Below, piece by piece: positions 1-9,842 of a stretch of DNA of 64,000 nt. The stretch is taken from NCBI GenBank assembly GCA_036785325.1, contig JAXIVH010000070.1, positions 438,501 to 502,500 on the forward strand. Reading direction: 5' to 3'. Under the pieces are notes generated by a model that was given only the letters and a program-made list of their open reading frames with translations, did no database searches and had not been told where the DNA came from. The number at the start of each line of letters is the position of its first letter. Within the stretch, counting starts at the first letter, position 1. The translations under genes and the position numbers were made by a program. This DNA comes from Urophycis tenuis (lineage: Eukaryota; Chordata; Actinopteri; Gadiformes; Phycidae).

Positions 1-515
1 GCATCTGGAAAGACCGATAGCACCGCATTCGTTGTCAGTATTGTGGTCCAGATTGTGGGGTTTCCGCCGGTGTGTTAATGTCCAAGCCATCAGCGAGTCT
101 TTAGATCACAACAACTGGCAAACACAACGTTTTGGGCTTGGTTTAATTGTGGTGATCTATGAATGAAGAATAAATTTAAAAGGTTTAAGCAGATTCAAAG
201 AACCTGCACTGAAGGTGTTACTGACTTATGAAGTAATGGCAATGTTCATAAACAGATGTTACAAATGATGGCCCATCAACCCAGAGTCTGTCTGGTTTCA
301 ATTACAGTCGCCTGGTTGCTGTAGGCCTGGCTGCTGTATCCAAGTGTAACGGATGCCAGCTAGTTTAGCTGCGCGTGTAGAACATTGGTAAACCTCACTC
401 CCCAACACTTCATAGAGCCTCCTGTGGACTGGGAGCCTGGGCTTTTTTGGTTGACTGGCTAGGGCGTAAGCCTCCCAATTCTATGCCAAAAATTCCAAAC
501 TACCTCTTTAAGTAA
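1..515. other. no gene recognised
   Basis: No open frame or motif that I recognise. It may be the left part of the Harbinger element that continues to about 3,552, because the DNA-binding half of its Myb-like gene is not seen and must lie here in degraded form or left of the window. Confidence 0.3.
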
Positions 516-552
516 ATGATGCACAGAATATTGTGGTTATGGATTTTTGCAG

Positions 553-1201
553 TGGTCAGTGCTATTATAACACACCATTCGTATCCCTGTATTCAAGATT
601 ACATTCTGACAGTGGAGGAGTGTCCGGTGACTGCAGTGGTACCAACAGCAGCAGCAACACCACCAGCATCAACAGCAACAGCAGCAGCAGTGGAGCCACC
701 AAGGGCATCAACACCAGCACCAGCAGCATCTGCCGCAGCACCAGCACCCAGTAAGTATAATGTAACCAGCTCAAGTTTAGCCTGAAAGAATTTATTTCTA
801 GTTTCACATCTAACTTTTAGTGCATTTTCTCCCGCATATCAACTTTGCCCAGTAGATGGCAGTGGTGACAGTACAGGAAAGTTAACCACCCTAATGTTAA
901 CCACCTTTCTTCTTGTTTTCCAGTCAGGAGGAAACGGCGGCGGGAACCAGAACATGTGACTGTTCTGCGGGAGATGCAGATGTCTGATGTGGAGCAGCAG
1001 GAGATGAACAGAGCACAGCGTGAAAGGCATCTACAGGCAGCTCTGGATGATGCAATGGAGGCAAGGGAGCTTGAAGCATCATTGAGGAGGGAAGAGATTG
1101 CAGCAACTGCAGCATTCAATCAAGCCTTCCTCACTACACTAGGCCAGCTTGTGCAGGCATTCAGTAACCAGCGTGGCCCTGCCCCCCCGCCTCTGGACTA
1201 G
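553..1201 (+). CDS. Harbinger Myb-like/accessory protein, last two exons
   Basis: Two exons join in phase. The first (about 553-750, after the acceptor ttttgcag) encodes an Ala/Pro/Thr-rich linker and ends at the donor GTAAGT. The second (924-1201) encodes a basic patch RRKRRR, then an alpha-helical, Glu/Arg/Ala-rich segment (EMQMSDVEQQEMNRAQRERH) and ends at TAG. One base left over from exon 1 plus two from exon 2 restores the codon. A polyadenylation signal AATAAA lies at 1282-1287. Helical C-termini of this kind are known from the Myb/SANT-like DNA-binding protein that accompanies PIF/Harbinger transposases and carries them to the nucleus. It converges on the transposase gene ending at 1526, the usual two-gene layout. 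The SANT domain itself is not seen, so the gene is partial. Which upstream exon it used is unknown. Confidence 0.55.
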
Positions 1202-1525
1202 ATCTACTCTGGTCTAATTTGACACCTATTTATAAAAAGAATATTTATTAATTTATATATAATTTATTTGATCACATTCTAAATAAAGTATTTTATAACT
1301 TAACATACTTTCATTGTGTTTACCTATCATTTACTATTTACTCTGAGCACTTAGGAATTTTAATTTACCTGTAAAATGAACAGTAGCCAATGTGATGTGA
1401 TGTGAACACATAAAATCAATTAGACAAAAAACATGGGCCGTAACTATTACACATATTAGGAGGACACACAAAAGGTAAGTTTAGTATCTATCTTCATTTA
1501 TTCAAATAGCGCATCAAAGCCCCTC

Positions 1526-3381
1526 TCACATCCCTGCCCTCTTCCTCCGTACTCTGTGACACTGCCGCAGCAGGCTCTGTTGCTGCTGCCACTTCCCACT
1601 CCCCATCATATTCTTCTCCATGACTCTCACATAAGTTGTGCAAAGCACAGCAGGTTTCACTAGGCTGACATCACAGTCATTACGCTTCAAAAGGCAGTGC
1701 CATCTCACTTTCAGTCTGCCAAAACTATTCTCTACTACTACACGCGCTCTACAGATCTTTTTGTTGTAGTTCTGCTGCTCAGCAGTTAGTCGCCCAGTAT
1801 CTGAGAACGGTTTTAGGAGCCAATTCTGAAGGGGATAGGCTGAGTCTCCCAGGATGTAATATCCAACATTCACACCACATATGTCCCTTATGTGAGCAGG
1901 AAAGAGGTTACCATGGCTGACCAACTCCCACAATGTTGACAATCGTAAAACATGAGCATCATGCAAGCTTCCTGGCAGTGGCAGCCCTGCAAAAACATTC
2001 CAGAAAAGGCCGTTCCCATCTACAACACCTTGTAGTATGATGGAGTGCCAGCCCTTGCGATTGAAAAAATCACAGTGGTAGTCTGGTGGTGCCAAGATGG
2101 GTATGTGGGACCCATCAATGGCACCAATGCACTGTGGGAATCCCCATCTATTCTCAATGTAGCCAGCCATCTCTAATAACTTCCCCTGGTCCGGCAGATG
2201 GATCAGTTCAGGCACCAACAGAGTCTCTGCAGCAATGACGAATTCAGACATACACCGGCACACAGTTGTAATACTGACACCGAACAGATGACCCACACTC
2301 CTGTACTCAGACCCAGTTGCCAGTTTCCATAATGCTATGGCCACTCTCTTCATTAGAGGAACGCACTCACGAAAAGTGGTGTTGTGTTATTCCATCAGTG
2401 GACAGACTTTGTTGCAAATAAAAAAGAATGTTTCTTCTGACATCCGAAAATTTTTAACCCACTGGATGGGAATGAAGCCAGGGACGATCACATCCCACCA
2501 CTCAGTAGATCTGCTCAAGGCCCAAATTGATGGAGGGCGGCGGCGAAAAGAGTGCATGATCTGAAAAACAAATAGACCTACATTTTAATTAAACGTTCGT
2601 CTATCACGTTAATTTTAAACAGTTGTAAACAATGATTTAGTTATTATTTTGGTCAATGTAATTTTTTATTTAATCAGGTCTGCTGTCCACCGCATAGAAG
2701 TGCTGTCCGATGCAGTGCAGGCTGCAATTATCGAGTGTCAGTCGCGCAAACTATTTTTCCTTAGCCATAGACGAGAGCAAGACAACCTAAGGACTAGTTT
2801 CAGCTCATTTCAGTTCTGTTTTTGCATGTTGCGCGTTCACGCGGCTGCACATGTGTGCACATGTGTGTATTCACCCTCATCCAGATGAAACAAGTAAGCA
2901 TTATTATTAGACTGAGGAAATTTTTATGTTTTGAAAAATGAAGTTTCTAAATAAAGAGCATTTTTGAGACCGTCAGTCCGATTTAATATTTTTATTTTCA
3001 TTATTTTCATTATCGTTCAAACAACCTCACTGGCCAGATGTTTCATGCTTGCGGGCCACATCTGGCCCACGGGCCGCCTATTGCCGACCCATGATGTAGG
3101 CTATTATCTGTAGGATTGTATGTCGCTTCGCAAAGAACAAATAAACATAAACATATAACTGCAGCGGGTAAACAGGAGAGGCACAAGGCTAGCTACAAAC
3201 TTACCATTTTGTGTCGCTTGAGAGTTGTTCCCTCAGTGGATAAAATTACCTCCCACACTCTGCGTTTTTTCTCTGCAGTCCGCTGCCTTGCTTCTTTAAG
3301 CCTTGTCTGGTAGGCCAGTTGTCGGCGTTTTGTGGCAAACAGCCACAAACCAAGTATAAGAAATAAAATCATTTCATCCAT
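1526..3381 (-). pseudogene. PIF/Harbinger transposase (HARBI1-like), one internal stop
   Basis: Two exons on the minus strand. Exon 1 is 3381-3205: start MDEMILFLIL, then a basic stretch, donor GTAAGT, phase 0. Exon 2 is 2560-1526, after the acceptor tttgtttttcag, phase 0. Together they give about 403 residues, the normal HARBI1 length. DDE_Tnp_4 motifs are clear: first Asp in IGAIDGSHIPI, second in YILGDSAYPL, Glu in VVVENSFGRLK. The helix-turn-helix region SVGHLFGVSITTVCRCMSEF lies before them. The only break seen is a TAA at 2389-2387, in the middle of otherwise conserved sequence (before HNTTFRECVPL), so I call it a recently disabled copy. The intron (3204-2561) holds a piece of a hAT-like repeat. 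The enzyme would cut and join element ends at a 3-bp TWA target. The right end is probably near 3552, followed by TTA. Confidence 0.8.
2680..3095. mobile_element. hAT-like repeat fragment in the Harbinger intron
   Basis: The segment ends in gggccgcctattgccgaccc, which resembles the hAT-Charlie terminal consensus (in the other direction, GGGTCGGCAA followed by a GGCC-rich stretch). The left limit is a guess. No transposase is readable. Confidence 0.4.
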
Positions 3382-3629
3382 GTTTAGGTTGTTAACGTCA
3401 GCTTTTTTTAGCGCTCAGCTGTTTGGTCGCTATAGCAACCGGTTACATTAGGCAGTACTGTAAATGCAGTGGAAAACGTTACATCCGAAACCAAACCGAG
3501 TAGAGTCGAACCGAACCGAACCGAGCTGGTACCAGTCAGTGGAAAACAGCCATTAGATTGTTTTAAATTCAACCCTGTAACAGGACAATTTGATTCCTGT
3601 ATGAGTATAATTCTAAAACATATTCAAAC

Positions 3630-4283
3630 TAAAGGCCTGGTTATACTTCTACGACTAAGTAATCCGTAATCCAACTGCGTAACTACGGAGACCCCTCGAG
3701 CCCTCATAGTTCTCCGTCGTGGATTTCCCGCTTGACCAGTAGGGGTCGCTACGCAAGACTGGCCATGACATTCACGCAAGTAAATAAGTACAAAAGGAAA
3801 AAATAGTTAAGAGGGGATCAATTATTAAATAGAAAAGAGGATACATTATAAATGAAATGCTTTTAAAAGTAAAAACCGTACACAAACTAAAAAAACAAAC
3901 AAAAACAAACTATTTACAACAATTTAGTGCAATTTGCCACCGTCTCTTTTAAGTTTCACAAGTTCAAGTAGGTCGGCTTGTATTTTGGAGCTTTATGCGT
4001 CCATATAGTAAAGACTACATATGTAGCGTATATTTATAGCGTATAAAGCGTATATATATATATGCCAGTGTTTACGTTGTGATAGAAGTCAAACCGGAAA
4101 AGTAATTCCGGGAATGACGTTTTTAGAGGACCAATCGCAGCCCTTGCGGTCTCCGTTGTGTGTTGACGGAGTGACGGATACTTAAAAAATATTTCAGGCC
4201 GACGGAGACGACGCAGACGCTCTCCGTCAGGCTCTCCGTAACCGACGTACGGCACTTTACGCAGGAGTATAAACTAGGCTTAA
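3630..4283. mobile_element. Harbinger-type MITE, 648 bp, TSD TAA
   Basis: A target duplication TAA (3630-3632 and 4281-4283) flanks a non-coding unit. The left end begins AGGCCTGGTTATACTTCTAC; the right end, read inward on the other strand, begins AGCCTAGTTTATACTCCTGC. They agree at 15 of the first 21 positions. The subterminal parts share ctccgt/acggag motifs in inverted order. A 3-bp TAA duplication with such ends fits PIF/Harbinger. The nearby Harbinger gene does not share the ends I can see, so it is not obviously the parent. Confidence 0.7.
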
Positions 4284-4650
4284 TTCTTCCAGTTCCTTAG
4301 TAATCACCTGTCCCTTGTGTAAAATTGCAATTGTAATTGTAAATATATTATATTTGATTCTAAATAATAATAATTTGACTGTCAGGTAGGATATGGCAAC
4401 TTAATGTACAAGCGGCCTTCATAAATCATGAAAATATACTTTAACATAAGCATTAGATTAGGGTTTTTTTTATATTTTCTACTTGCCCTCTAAACGATGC
4501 ATACAGTTCAACAAACATTGATCTAATATTTGTTAATATTATCAAAAAATATATGACAATGTATCAAGTAACAGGGTTGAATGAGTGACACAACATTTAA
4601 TCAAATTGAAATTGACTTTAATTCATTCATTAAAACAAACAAGAATTTTT
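4284..4650. other. AT-rich spacer
   Basis: Nothing recognisable: AT-rich, no coding signal and no clear repeat end. Confidence 0.3.
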
Positions 4651-4654
4651 TTTA

Positions 4655-4822
4655 AAGATTTTTTTCGGCACAGACGCCTTTATTTAACTGTAGATAGACA
4701 GGGAACAGGAGAGAGAGGGGGGGATGACATGCAGCAAAGGACCTCCGGCCGGAATTCAAACCAGGGTCGGCTGCGTATGTAGCATAAACTCTAACCACTG
4801 GACTATCTGCACGCCAACAAGC
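4655..4822 (-). repeat. tRNA-derived SINE
   Basis: Read on the minus strand it starts with a degenerate tRNA head: A-box-like TAGTCCAGTGGTTAGAGT and B-box-like GGTTTGAATTCC, about 35 bases apart. A CT-rich body follows (ctgcatgtcatcccccc), then AATAAAGGC and an A-rich end near 4650. This arrangement of tRNA head, CT-rich body and AATAAA tail is a common teleost SINE. It is not a functional tRNA because the cloverleaf arms do not pair well. Confidence 0.75.
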
Positions 4823-4846
4823 AAGAACATTTAACATATGTACAAT

Positions 4847-7195
4847 TTAACATTGTGAATGTGGATGTCTGTCCCAGATCTTATTTTGTATTTTCATGTG
4901 ACGTGAATCACGTTCTGTCATGGGCTGAGGAGGCCGGATGAGCTCAATCACGTCATCAAATGAATACCACAGTAAGTCCTCTTGTAGTGGCCAAAATAAT
5001 CTGTTTTTTGTTATTCCAGCATGGTGCATGCATTTCACTTGAACGCTGGTTTAATCTGTGGCAAGGATTATTCCTGGATAAAATGCTTTATCATAAGTGA
5101 GCACACACCACTCCCCTAATACCTCTTGGTCATCCCAATTGATTTGTGACACAGTAGCTGGGACTTTCCTGACAAAGCTGAAGTGCTTTGTATTCCAGCA
5201 TTCACATTCAAGCTTTCCATAGGCGGAGCACATGCAGCTGACATCTCGCGATGTTATCTCCCCTCGAGCAAGAGTGATGACCTGATGGATATGCATGGTT
5301 CCTGGGACTGGTGGAATGGTGGATGGCATCCTTTGCAGTGCCTGCTCAACAGCCTCATCTTCGATAAAAAATAATTTGATAGAAGTGTCTCTCTCGGAGA
5401 GGGCCTTGAAGAGCTCATAAGCACTGCTGATGTCTCGGCCATGGCTGATGAGGTTGTCTGCGGATCTCTTTAGGGCAGCACCAACACCATCTGGTGTTCC
5501 TTTGCCATGACTTGACTCAAAAAAATTCCAGGTCCCTCTCAGTCCTCTCTTGTCAAGCTCTGTACTGAAGAGAAACAAATTTCCTTTCTGCCTGTACTGC
5601 GTACAGGGCCCATCACTAAAAAAGTGCACAACAGACACCTCTGGGTGTGTGGTCTGCACATAGTCCAGTGCAGGTTTCAAATGTTCCCATATGGCAGCTG
5701 GACTCTTGTGCTTGGATGGTGAGATGGAGGTAAAGCAGGTTGGCTCTTGGGTTCCACCAACATAGATGACCCCTGTGTGAAGTGTGGCCTGTTGGTGGGA
5801 TGATCTAAAGTGTGCTGACTGAATTTCAGTGCTGTACTTACAAGAAAAGTTCTCAGAGAAGTCAATGTGGATAAGGCATTCATCATTGGCCATGCAGCTG
5901 CGCAGTCCACGGTAGTAGGCATACTGTTGCCTGATATTGAAGAGATGCCTCTTAAACTTAGTGAGGTGTGTGTGGAACCTCTCTGCAAGCTCCTCTTGAC
6001 TGCTCTCAATGTTTGTTTTTTTTACAGTTATTTTTGTGACCGAGCTCTCTTCATTTGATTTTGCTTTGTCTTCTGTGGCCCACTGCATATAGGTCACCTT
6101 CTGTGCACCATTATATGAGCTTGAGAGGGTTACCGATTCTGTTCTTACATTCCTCACATTCTCCATACATGCAGGCCTTGCTGCCAATGTCACAGCAGAC
6201 AAGTTCTGTGGGGCTCTCTAAATTTGAAGTAGCAATAAGCTTAAGCTGACAGCTTGTCAGCCAGAAAGCCCAGGTTTTCATGTAACCTGCACTGGCCTAT
6301 GTCGCGGTCTGAAAGAGGGGGGTGGACAACCCAAAAGGGTTGCAGCCGGCAAAAAGAGGCGTAGGAAATGGTGTTGTTTTCAGCCAGAAACTTCCTGTGA
6401 AGGTTTTTCATAGTGTCTACAAGGAATTGTTTTTGCATTTTAATTTTCTTCTTTGTTATTGTTTGCTTTTTCCCCGTCGTCATCCGACACATCATATCTT
6501 GTGAAAAATGTCTTCACCTTGCTCACCAGGGATTTATCAGTGTACCTGTTGTAAGTTTTCCTGGTGGAGTTATTACTCAGGTCTTCACTGTCACACAAGG
6601 TCCTGCGTTTCTTTGAAAAGCTTAGTGCTTTCTCAGACCACCTCTGCAGCCTGTATTTCTTTACTATCTTCCCGACAACCTCAGCAACAGTTTCCTTTTT
6701 CATTTCTGGCATTCTTGTACTTCCTCCTTATGTCACAAATTAGGGCTTCATGGTGCAGTAATGTTTTCCTCACCTTGCTGTTAACCGTACAATTCTTCAG
6801 CAACCTGACTATAGTCAATAAACAATAAATAGATCTACCTAGACAAGATTAGGTTAAAATAAGTTAAATTAAATGCGAGCTCTTAAAGTCAGGTCGGTGA
6901 AAAAGTGAGAACCTGTATGCATCCATAGTAAACATCCTTGGTAGCTGTTCGTAGTGCAAAAATAGGTGTGCAAATGTGCGGAATGTGCAAGACACATCTC
7001 AATCTCAGCTTTCCTTTTCTGTCTTTCTTTAGCCTTCCGCCGCTCCTTCCGCTTATGTCTTTGAGCTCTCTTACTCAGGTCATTGACTGATTTCTTTTTC
7101 CCTGCTTCTGTATCTCTTCTCCATCGCTCACGCTCTTTCCTGAGGTTTTCTTCTTGCCCTGTACTCTCTTTGCCTCTCTGCATTTGATTTAGCCA
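4847..7195 (-). pseudogene. teleost multi-exon gene of unknown family, transposase-like, frameshifted
   Basis: I recognise the layout of a protein family often seen as uncharacterised in fish, but not its name. An N-terminal exon (about 7195-6990, after acceptor attattttcag) is very basic and helical (RKERERWRRDTEAGKKKS). Then come 6760-6440 (coiled, basic, ending VKTFFTRYDVS), 6490-6241 (QKQFLVDTMKNLHRKF, PPLSDRDIGQCRLHENL), a Cys-rich piece (CMYGECEEC) and 6150-5051, the core. The core has IHIDFSENFSCK, HFFSDGPCTQYRQKGN and SSHGKGTPDGVGAALKR, spaced like the acidic residues of an RNase H-fold nuclease. The C-terminus (5050-4860, KCMHHAGITKNRLFWPL) is in the same frame but behind a TAA at 5053-5051. 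At least three frameshifts (near 6690, 6485 and 6245-6145) plus this stop make it a pseudogene. Transposase origin is inference. Confidence 0.6.
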
Positions 7196-7216
7196 TCTGA
7201 AAATAATGAACATGAA

Positions 7217-8140
7217 GTTGTCACGAGTTAGCGGTGCAGTAGGACCCAGATGCAGAGAGGCAAGGCAGCCAAGAGTACTTTTACTACTTTAATTGTAACC
7301 TTTACACATCAACACAGGAACATACGGACGACAACTAACATGAATGACGACGAGACTCGGACAAGGACTAAACACCAGAGAGAACTTAAATACACAAAGG
7401 CTGTGTCTCAATCCACGTACTTGCGCACTTAAACTTCCCTTTTTGAGTACATAGTGCGTTCACACTGGTAATTGCGGCAAGACGCAGTACACTGCTAGTA
7501 CCCGGATGGTGCACTCATAACGGTCAAAAAGCTGAGTGTACTACGCTGGACACTTTTCACCCTCAATGGTCGCCATTTTGTCTACGTAACGGAAGGGGAG
7601 GGAACGCCAGCACTTTACAAAAAAATCTGATAAAATTGCGGACGACACCTGTGGACCGTTGGCCCAGACCACTCCTTTTAAATGTAAGATATAACGTTAC
7701 ACATCAATCGAAAAGTGGTTATTTTTCGTTATGTATTACCATTTTATTGTTAGACAGATGTATGACAGATGTCATAAGCGATTGTGAACGGTTTGTGCTG
7801 ATATGCTTATACGTGAATGCTAATACGGGAACGAACGCTTGTATCGTCATTTCCGGTAAGTGCAAAACGGGAGTGCTTCATTTGAGACTGTACTTCTTAG
7901 ACGGAATTCACGCACTACATCAGTAAGTACATAGTGCACACAGTGCACTTACGGAAGTGTACTCGTGGAAGTACGTGGATTGAGACACAGCCAAAGACTA
8001 ATTAACAACCCAAGACAGGTGAGGGAACAAGACACGGGTGAACACAATGGGGCAATCACCAAGGAGGGAAACAGGACACAGGGGAAACACAAAGCAAACC
8101 AATGAAAACAAGACAACACAGACACAGACCATGACAGAAA
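7217..8140. repeat. interspersed repeat carrying a nested MITE
   Basis: Two halves (about 7217-7395 and 7996-8140) flank the 594-bp MITE and read as one continuous repeat when it is removed: the junction becomes tacacaaagacta. The left half starts ttgtcacgag and the right half ends ccatgacag, a short inverted pair. I recognise this as a common teleost repeat but cannot assign a superfamily. Confidence 0.5.
7396..7995. mobile_element. MITE, 594 bp, perfect 24-bp TIRs
   Basis: The element (7399-7992) starts GGCTGTGTCTCAATC; its last 24 bases are the exact reverse complement of its first 24. AAA flanks it on both sides (7396-7398, 7993-7995), consistent with a 3-bp target duplication, although an A-run is weak evidence. 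The interior is non-coding, with gtacatagtgc repeated near both ends in inverted order. The perfect TIRs suggest a young insertion. Confidence 0.75.
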
Positions 8141-8516
8141 TAACATTTAGAGAAAAGGCACTGGCTTAAGAACAGTCCAACCTTCAACCCCGTAACAATG
8201 ATTCAACCCCATAACAGTGATTTTTTGTTACGGGGTGAAAGATTTTAGCTAAAAGTAGCCATAAGTCCACATTAGCTAGGGTATGGAGCAGTATATGGCA
8301 TGAGGAAAACAAGATATTAATATATTTTTCCAAGACAATTGTTTGCTTTTTCCCAAACAATAGTAAATATAATTTATGCATGTAACAGTGTTGAAAGGTT
8401 GAGCTTGACGATGTCAATCTGACAATAAAAACAGTGAAATATAGGTAAGAAAGTATGCTAACACTTACCTCTCTTTGAAGTATGAGTGGGAAAAGACTTG
8501 AGTGATGTCACTTCCT
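8141..8516. other. non-coding
   Basis: No gene. The phrase ccgtaac (read gttacgggg on the other strand) recurs here and in the tandem repeat that follows, which suggests one degenerate repeat family. Confidence 0.3.
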
Positions 8517-8672
8517 GGGTGCTGAGGAATTTGGACTGAACCATTATTTTTTTTAAAGGGGGGGATTGGTATGCTGTTACGGGGTTAGGGTTAGGGTGCT
8601 GAGGAATTTGGACTGAACCATTATTTTTTAAAATTGGAGGGGATTGGTATGCTGTTATGGGGTTAGGGTTAG
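8517..8672. repeat. two-copy tandem repeat, 77-bp unit
   Basis: Copies at 8517-8593 and 8594-8672 share gctgaggaatttggactgaa and ggattggtatgctgtta, and each ends in ggggttaggg. They differ by a few bases and one short indel, so the duplication is fairly recent. Confidence 0.8.
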
Positions 8673-9021
8673 GATTACAAAACAAAACTGGGGGACATGA
8701 TTAAGTAGTGCTATTTTATAAATAATTCATGTATTTTTCTCATTTATTTTATTCAGGTTAAAGTAGACAGGCAAATTATTATATTAGCAAAAAAAACTTG
8801 CAGTTACTGGCTATTTTTATGCGTTTTATATTTAATGAAAAAGTAACTTTGGTCAGTGGGGACAAGCTCATTTGGCTGACCTCTACACATGCTACACTCT
8901 CGCCAGGGTGCTGACCACAGGGGTATACATACATTTCATGACTGGCAGTTCATCATTGATTTCTAGTTCTACTTGTAGAAACCAGATCCTCATAGAGAAT
9001 TAGAATATATTAATACAAACC
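8673..9021. other. non-coding
   Basis: AT-rich spacer without a recognisable feature. Confidence 0.3.
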
Positions 9022-9379
9022 TTCACTGTCTTGAGCTGCCTTTTCTCTCCTCTTGAGTGCTCTTGCAATATGCTCTTTGTTGGTGAAGAGCATGTAGCAC
9101 TCTCGGTGGTATCCAACATTAGCTGGCACATCTTGGATGTTATCCAAATTCAGCTTATATGCCCACTATGGCATTTTCAGCAATTATACTCTGCATGGTT
9201 TGCAGATTCACCCATGAATGTGCACATTGTACAAATTTTGCCCAACTTGTCTGGGAAAAAGGAGTTACAGGGCTATTTGCAGTCTGAGCTACATGCATGC
9301 AGCACTTCATTTTCAGTATTACTACTAGCATACACACGTGTCTGTAGATAGTGTCATCTGTGTAGACAAAATTAGACAA
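9022..9379 (-). pseudogene. fragment of an unnamed TE-associated protein
   Basis: On the minus strand one frame reads FSQTSWAKFVQCAHSW and IIAENA, then after a +1 shift near 9160 continues LNLDNIQDVPANVG, YHRECYMLFTNKEHIARALK, and ends at a donor-like GAAG|GTTTGT at about 9022. The W...C...W spacing followed by YHxxCYxxFTN is a pattern I have seen in uncharacterised teleost and cnidarian proteins of probable transposon origin. It is an exon remnant with a frameshift. Function unknown. Confidence 0.4.
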
Positions 9380-9842
9380 AATGCTACCAACATCTTTCTA
9401 TCGATACCTCTGAAGTTGGAAGTCCATAATCTGCAGCAGAAAGGTGTTCCACATCAGCAAGACTAGAGTCCGTTATCCTGTGGTAGCGCTGTTGCAAATT
9501 CGTATACACAAAAGTATTACAAACAGTCAATTTTTGAAGTTTATGGCAAAAATGCATTCATTCATTAATTCAAGAGAGCGGCACACAAGCGTCACCCCTC
9601 GTTGTTTACTTCCTGTTGTCAAGGGAACGCAGCGGATTTCTGTAGCAGTCTTGTGAATTTGCCAGTTTAAAAATGTGAGCATTTTGAATGGTTTTTACGT
9701 CTCATGTGCGCGAAACAAAGTTGGAAACAATGTCTGTAGTGCTTAGGTGATTTTTTAAAATGTCATCAGTAAAAAAAATCTTACACACCCGATGGGAATT
9801 TACGAAATTCACAATATCGAAGCTCGGCCCACCGACTTAAAA
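9380..9842. other. non-coding
   Basis: No gene or repeat end recognised. Confidence 0.3.

Noticed and set aside
8583..8672. ttagggttaggg, telomere-like words
   Set aside because: Only two units per copy of a 77-bp tandem repeat; no telomeric array.
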